Assembly: GCA_013350335.1 (NCBI GenBank)
Contig: CM023541.1
Coordinates: 39,238,739-39,302,738 of the forward strand
Source of the DNA: Chimonanthus salicifolius
Lineage: Eukaryota; Streptophyta; Magnoliopsida; Laurales; Calycanthaceae
Length of the DNA: 64,000 nt
Direction: 5' to 3'
The notes beneath the pieces were generated by a model. That model saw nothing but the letters and a program-made list of their open reading frames with translations, was not told the origin of the DNA and ran no database searches. Shown here piece after piece: positions 59,098-64,000 of this stretch. Each line of letters opens with the position of its first letter. Position 1 is the first letter of the stretch. The position numbers and the translations under genes are program-made.

Positions 59098-60182
59098 GGC
59101 CGCCCATTTAGACACCAGGCTTTTTTGTCACTAGAGACCAGTTTTTGAATTTTAAGAGAAAATTACCATTTTGCCCTCCCACATTTTATCCTTCGGACGA
59201 TTTCTTAGTTCCTTCAAACGATTCACTGTACAGTTGAATCGTTCGAAGGATTTTTCAGTTGATTTTTCCGTTCCTTCGAACGATTCACTGTACAGTCGAA
59301 TCGTTTGAAGGATATTCCATTCCTTCGAACGATTCACTGTAATGTCTTTTAAAATTTTAAATTTATTTTTTAAGCACTGTGTATTTTCAAAATTTCTAAA
59401 ATTAAATATCCAGACTAATTACGATAATCTGATAAAAATACTTTAAGACTTCAAGATCTTTTGATACTCCTAAATATTTAAAACATTGTATTTTACAAAT
59501 AAGTTTATCCCTAGGGTGTGATGAAAACACATTTAGAAGTGTCAAAAGACCTTAAAGTCTTAAAGTATTTTTATCAGGTTATCGTAATTAGTCCGGATAT
59601 TCAATTTGAGAAATTTTGAAAATACACAGTGCTTAAAAAATAACGTGCATAGTGTATTAAATAATAAAATCTCCTTTAAAACTTTAAAGTTATTTTTTAA
59701 TCACTGTGTATTTCCAAAATTTCTCAAATTGAATATCCGAAATAATTACGATAACCTGATAAAAATACTTTAAGACTTTAAGGTCTTTTGACACTTCTAA
59801 ATGTGTTTTCATCATACCCTAGAGATACCCTTATTTGTAAAATATGTGTTTTAAATATTTAGGAGTGTCAAAAGACCTTTAAGTCTTAAAGTATTTTTAT
59901 CAGGTTATTGTAATTAGTCCGGATATTCAATTTGAAAAATTTTGAAAATAAATAGTGCTTAAAAAATAACTTTAAAATTTTAAATAAAATTTAAATTGAA
60001 TATTACTGTAGCAATTCAAATGATGAAACTCATCCTTTAACGTATCCTTCTAAATATCTCGAAAATGGTCTACAGAATCCTTCTAACAATTTTTAGTGGA
60101 AGGGTCAAATGGTAATTTCTCCTCAAAATCTGAAAATTGGTATCTAGTGACAAAAAAAAATCTGGTGTCTAAATGGGCGGCC
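59098..60182. mobile_element. Mutator-like foldback element with perfect 9 bp target duplication
   Basis: 1085 bp, non-coding. Both ends begin GGCCGCCCATTTAGACACCA and continue as inverted repeats for about 85-90 bp (TTTTTTGTCACTAGA-ACCA, AATTACCATTT). TATCTTAAG is duplicated exactly at 59089-59097 and 60183-60191; 9 bp duplications with long inverted ends are the mark of Mutator-like elements. Inside the left end are TTCGAA-centred palindromes (59195-59340). The core is two successive palindromes of about 280-300 bp (59365-59641 and 59681-59977). Confidence 0.92.
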
Positions 60183-60635
60183 TATCTTAAGTGGATTATT
60201 GATAGTCAAGTCAATTCTAACAAATTTATGTTCGAGATAAAACTATTAAATGATAAATTGTCAATTACCTATTGTTGATATAGTTTAAAATTATTTTAAT
60301 ATTTTATTATTGTGTTAACATACATCGTGGGGCCCAATTGAGGCCCAAAAAAGTTCATCCCCCGGTTTGGAGCGCTTCAACCATGGACACCCATTAAAAA
60401 GACAGCACCACATTTCTCACTAAAATGGGCCCACTTGGAGAGCTGGTGTCTTTAACATTTAATTCTAGCCATTATCTCATGTTGGCCGGGCCCACCACCT
60501 TCGAATCATGATTGGAATATGCTCTTTAACTTAAAAAGTTATACACGTGTCAATCATCTAAATCAGAACTTGCCCAATCAAACCATTCTGATCAGTATTT
60601 TTCACTCAATTTTTTTATTTGAGTACTCGAAAAAA

Positions 60636-61371
60636 CTGTGTATAGACACTCGTTCTTAGATTTTTAAGGTGAAATTATCATTTTGCCCTTATATTTTTAC
60701 TTGTTCGAATGAACTATCAGTTCATTTTAACATTCATTCGAACAAATGATCCACGTATAAATTTAATTCATTCGAACAAATGGGATGAACAGTAATACAC
60801 GTTACTATTCACCCGTTCATTCCAATGAACCGATTGTTCATTCGAACTAATATGCATAATATTGATTATTTAAATAATAAAATTTTAAAGTTATTTTTTA
60901 AGTATTGTGTATTTTCAAAATTTCTCAAATTCAATATCTGGATTAATTACGATAACCTGATAAAAATACTTTAAGACTTGAAGGTCTTTTGACATGTCCA
61001 AATGCTTAAAACACAGTGTTTTACAAATACAGATATCCCTCGACTGTGCCGAAAACACATTTAAGAGTGTCAAAAGACCTTGAAATTTTAAAGTATTTTT
61101 ATCAGGTTATCGTAATTAGTCCGGATATTCAATTTGAGAAATTTTGAAAATACACAGTGCTTAAAAAATAATTTTGAAATTTTAAAAGAGATTTTATTAT
61201 TTAACTAATACACTATGCATTATTGCAGCATATGGAAAATAGACCGCATGGTGTATTTCCAAAATTAGCTGACAGTTCGTTCGAATGAGTGAAAATACGG
61301 AGGCAGAATGGTAATTTCACTCTAAAATCTGAAAATGGGTGTGTAGAGACAGGTTTTCCAGGTGTTTATAA
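60636..61371. mobile_element. Second Mutator-like foldback element, related core
   Basis: The left end carries TATAGACACTCG, TAAGGTGAAATTATCATTTTGCCC, and the right end the inverted counterpart (GGCAGAATGGTAATTTCACTCTAAAATCTGA, GGTGTTTATA). The core palindrome (60881-61184) closely matches those of the element at 59.1 kb. The module between end and core uses ATTCATTCGAACAAATG palindromes instead of CCTTCGAACGATTC. Exact ends and target duplication could not be fixed. Confidence 0.75.
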
Positions 61372-61848
61372 GTTGCGCCTAAAATTCGGCATCAGCCGAT
61401 ATTCAAGACTCCTAGTAGGGACCTTCAATCAACCTTCTCCTTCTTCTACTAATTCAATCTCTAAATTCACATGAAATTATTAAATTTCAGCTTCAGTTTG
61501 TGCTCTAATGGTGAAATCAACATATGAGAATTTTGTAGATACTCATCTTGTGAACAACATTCATCTCCCTCTATTAATGATTTTAAAAATTACTCTATAA
61601 AAATTGGCTATAAGGGGTTCAATATGAAAAAATTATTGAAGTTAATTTATAATGAAGTTGAGGGATTTTTGTGCAAAAATACTTAGAAAACTAAGATTTT
61701 GTGTTATTAAATCTTCAAAACCTTTTATTGGATCAAAGTGCCCCATATTTTCAGTCAAATTTCACTCGTCATTTTTTTCTTTTATATATATATATTATTT
61801 TATAGTCTAAATATAACATAAAAGTTATTGTAATCTAGTGGTAAAGAT

Positions 61849-62070
61849 CAGGGGTGCAAATATCGGCCGATACATATCTTATCGGCCGATATGTATCGGT
61901 TTTCTAGTGGTGAATATCGGCCGATATATATCGTTATCGGCCGATATTCACAATATCGGCTGAAATATCGGCCGTATTATATCGGCCGATATCAAAATAT
62001 CGGCCGATATCGGTTGGATAGAGAAAAACACCGGCCGATATATCGGCCGAAAACGAATTTTCAACCCCTT
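61849..62070 (+). mobile_element. ATCGGCCGAT array hAT-like element, best-preserved copy
   Basis: 222 bp. It starts CAGGGGTGCAAATATCGGCC and ends AATTTTCAACCCCTT, with GTAAAGAT duplicated exactly at 61841-61848 and 62071-62078. Six exact ATCGGCCGAT palindromes plus several one-mismatch copies occupy most of the interior. There is no coding capacity. The 8 bp duplication and C-A-G-G-G-G-T-type ends point to the hAT superfamily. Confidence 0.88.
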
Positions 62071-63120
62071 GTAAAGATACTTATTTCTTATGTAAGTGAG
62101 ATGGGTTTCAAATATTTGTAATAGTTATTCTTTTTATTTTTTGAAAAAAGAGTAATAGTTAAGGAGTGTTCATTTGTCTGAGTCTGACCTAAATAAATGG
62201 GCTTTGACCCAAAAAAAATTGTTCGATGGTTCGGGCTTTTGAGTCCAAGTTCAGACAAATGAACGCTTTTTAATTATAATTCATTCTTCTTAAAAAAAAA
62301 ATGAAAAAAGGATAACATTTTTTTTTTTTTTTTAAATACCATTAAACTACAATGACTTCTATATTTTATTTAGACTATAAAATAATAAATAAAAAAAAAA
62401 AACCGACGGACACTACAAGTAACTGCTAGTTTTTACCAGTGGTGCATATAAACATTGGTAAAACCAACGCAGAAATTCCAGAAGTTCTCTCATAGCTCTC
62501 CAATGTATGAATGGGGCGCAATTTAGTCCAAAAAAGGTCTAATTGGGTGTACGAGACACTCTAAGCCAGTCAAATTTTTGAAAGTACAATGACTCAAAAT
62601 CTCAGCTTTCAAGGTAATTCCGTACAAAAATCCCTAAAGCTAATAAAGTTATAAAACAATAATAATAATAATTAATAACATTTGTTTTAATTTTATATTT
62701 TTTAAATAAAATAAGCTTAAAAATCACAAGTATTATAAAAAGAATAAGAAAAAATGTGAAGTATCAAAATACAAGACATAATGTGTGGTTTAATGTTATT
62801 GAGATAATATTCTAAGTATTTTTTTCTCTCACTTTGATATGTCAAATGAATGATTTTAAATCATTACAAAAAATTATTTCGATCTTTTATTTTTATTTTT
62901 TTAGCTTATAACTTTACAAAATCAAACTAATTTTTTTATTAGGATGAATGAATATTGAAATTGGTGGTGAAGTTATAAGAGAACTAATGAAAGAGTAGTT
63001 CGGTTGGTCTAAACTTCTAGTATTAGATGAGAGGTTTTTGTTCATCTCTCTCATGTACTTATATACGAGGGTAATTTCATATATACGTGACATTAGTCTC
63101 ACCTCCTATCTAAATATCTA
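62071..63120. other. Intergenic, nothing recognised
   Basis: AT-rich with T and A homopolymers; no supported feature. Confidence 0.45.
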
Positions 63121-63137
63121 GGATAGGAATAAGAAGA

Positions 63138-63320
63138 CCAGTGTTTTAAAAATTGGATTGAACCGGAGTCAAACCGCTGGTTCGACTGTAAGCGTGGCAT
63201 GCACGGTTAGGATGAGTTATGAAACCGTCCAAAAGAAAAACCCCTAAAAACCTGTTCTGACTCACAGTTCGACTTGGTTATTCAAATCAAATCGTGACTC
63301 GCGATCAAAAATTTGGAAAA
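63138..63320. repeat. Possible MITE fragment (GTTTTAAAAATTGGATTGAACCGG)
   Basis: AGTGTTTTAAAAATTGGATTG, GAACCGGAGTCAAACCG and GGTTCGACTG on one side and GACTCACAGTTCGACTTGG on the other resemble a common class of plant repeats with ACTGTTTTAAAA-type ends. Only the left end is clear. Confidence 0.35.
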
Positions 63321-64000
63321 AGAAAAGAAATAATAAAAAAAAAAATCTCAGATTCTCACAACTACTTCTCCGTTGAACGATCTTTCCATCTCCGTCCGTG
63401 CAGTCAATGATTGGAGATCGAAGATCGATCCATACTTTCTCTTTCACAATTTCGGTCATGGGTTCCTCTTCCCCCTTCTTCTTTTGTCTATTTTTTTAAT
63501 AGGATTCATTAAAAAATGATGTTGGATTAAAATTATATATGATAAGTGAGTAGATCAAAATTTGAACTTAAAATTTAATTTTTAGTCACCTGATTTTACT
63601 ACTAAAAGTCACATTTTAATTTTCCAAAAAAATATTTTTTATTTAAAATTTTATTTTTAACTCATCAATTAAACATTAATTATTAATTTAATATTATTTA
63701 TAATATAATATTAATGAGCCAATTGAACTTTATTTAATTCCAACCTTCACCCAAACGATTTGTATCCCGAGTTGATTTTTAAAACATTGAATAGACAACT
63801 CCATCTGGCCGGACCTGATTCCGTTTACAGCCCGGACCTAATCCCTTGCCAAACGCGCAAAAGACACGATTGGGCCAGCGGAATACGATCCAATACCTAC
63901 CTTCCATCTCAATCCTTCCTTTTTCCTCATTCGTATTCCACTCCAATCCATTGCAGCCGTCAATTTTCATCTCCCTGGCTCCACCCACTCACTCCTCCTT
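63321..64000. other. Right edge, unassigned
   Basis: From 63895 the plus strand is CT-rich (CCTTCCATCTCAATCCTTCC...), which could be the leader of a gene continuing to the right, but no coding segment is visible. Confidence 0.3.

Noticed and set aside
33406..62070. CRISPR-like interpretation of the regularly recurring ATCGGCCGAT palindromes
   Set aside because: Spacing is irregular, units sit inside elements with transposon-type target duplications, and the DNA is a plant nuclear genome.
61891..62121. 76-codon frame across the ATCGGCCGAT array
   Set aside because: Repetitive translation of the palindrome array; no coding signature.
63779..63988. 69-codon minus-strand frame at the right edge
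   Set aside because: No recognisable domain; the region looks more like a CT-rich leader on the plus strand.

Overview
The window is nuclear DNA of a flowering plant, most likely a non-monocot. It is AT-rich and has spliced genes with GT-AG introns. Its transposon families are typical of angiosperms: Ty3/gypsy and Ty1/copia elements, TRIMs, L1 and RTE LINEs, tRNA-derived SINEs, and hAT and Mutator-like non-autonomous elements. The species cannot be named from the sequence. No tRNA, rRNA, CRISPR or prokaryotic operon structure is visible.

Two host genes can be supported, both on the minus strand. The first (1376-9496, running off the left edge) encodes a mitochondrial ribosomal protein uL4 (L4). 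Three exons are in the window; the second intron is 7.2 kb long and stuffed with retroelement debris, and the next intron holds the 3' end of an hAT transposon. The second (20697-31667) is a complete 15-exon MLO gene predicting 594 residues. It has seven membrane segments, a calmodulin-binding segment and a C-terminal D-F-S-F motif, which place it in clade V, the group containing powdery-mildew susceptibility genes. All 15 exons join in frame.

Between the two genes (10489-16111) sits a complete 5.6 kb Ty3/gypsy element with near-identical 339 bp LTRs, a perfect 5 bp target duplication and one long gag-pol frame broken by three stops. MLO introns hold a tandem TRIM, a 430 bp palindrome, an Au-like SINE carrying a nested element, and a 30 bp minisatellite.

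The right half (about 32-64 kb) has no host gene I can recognise and is a repeat graveyard. It contains at least nine copies or fragments of a small hAT-type family built from arrays of the palindrome ATCGGCCGAT, several with 8 bp target duplications. It also has an inverted-repeat family rich in GGGTCGGGT, and a 1085 bp Mutator-like foldback element with a perfect 9 bp target duplication and two internal palindromes. TRIMs, two SINE families and a copia fragment complete it. Clean nesting (hAT-type element in a SINE, hAT-type element in a TRIM primer site, TRIM in a SINE, GGGTC element in a SINE) gives a relative insertion history.

The strongest candidates for something under-described are the ATCGGCCGAT elements, which look like nearly pure arrays of a short palindrome between hAT-like ends, and the Mutator-like foldback family, whose members share ends and core but carry different TTCGAA-centred palindrome modules. 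All domain, family and splice assignments were made by eye; no database search was run.
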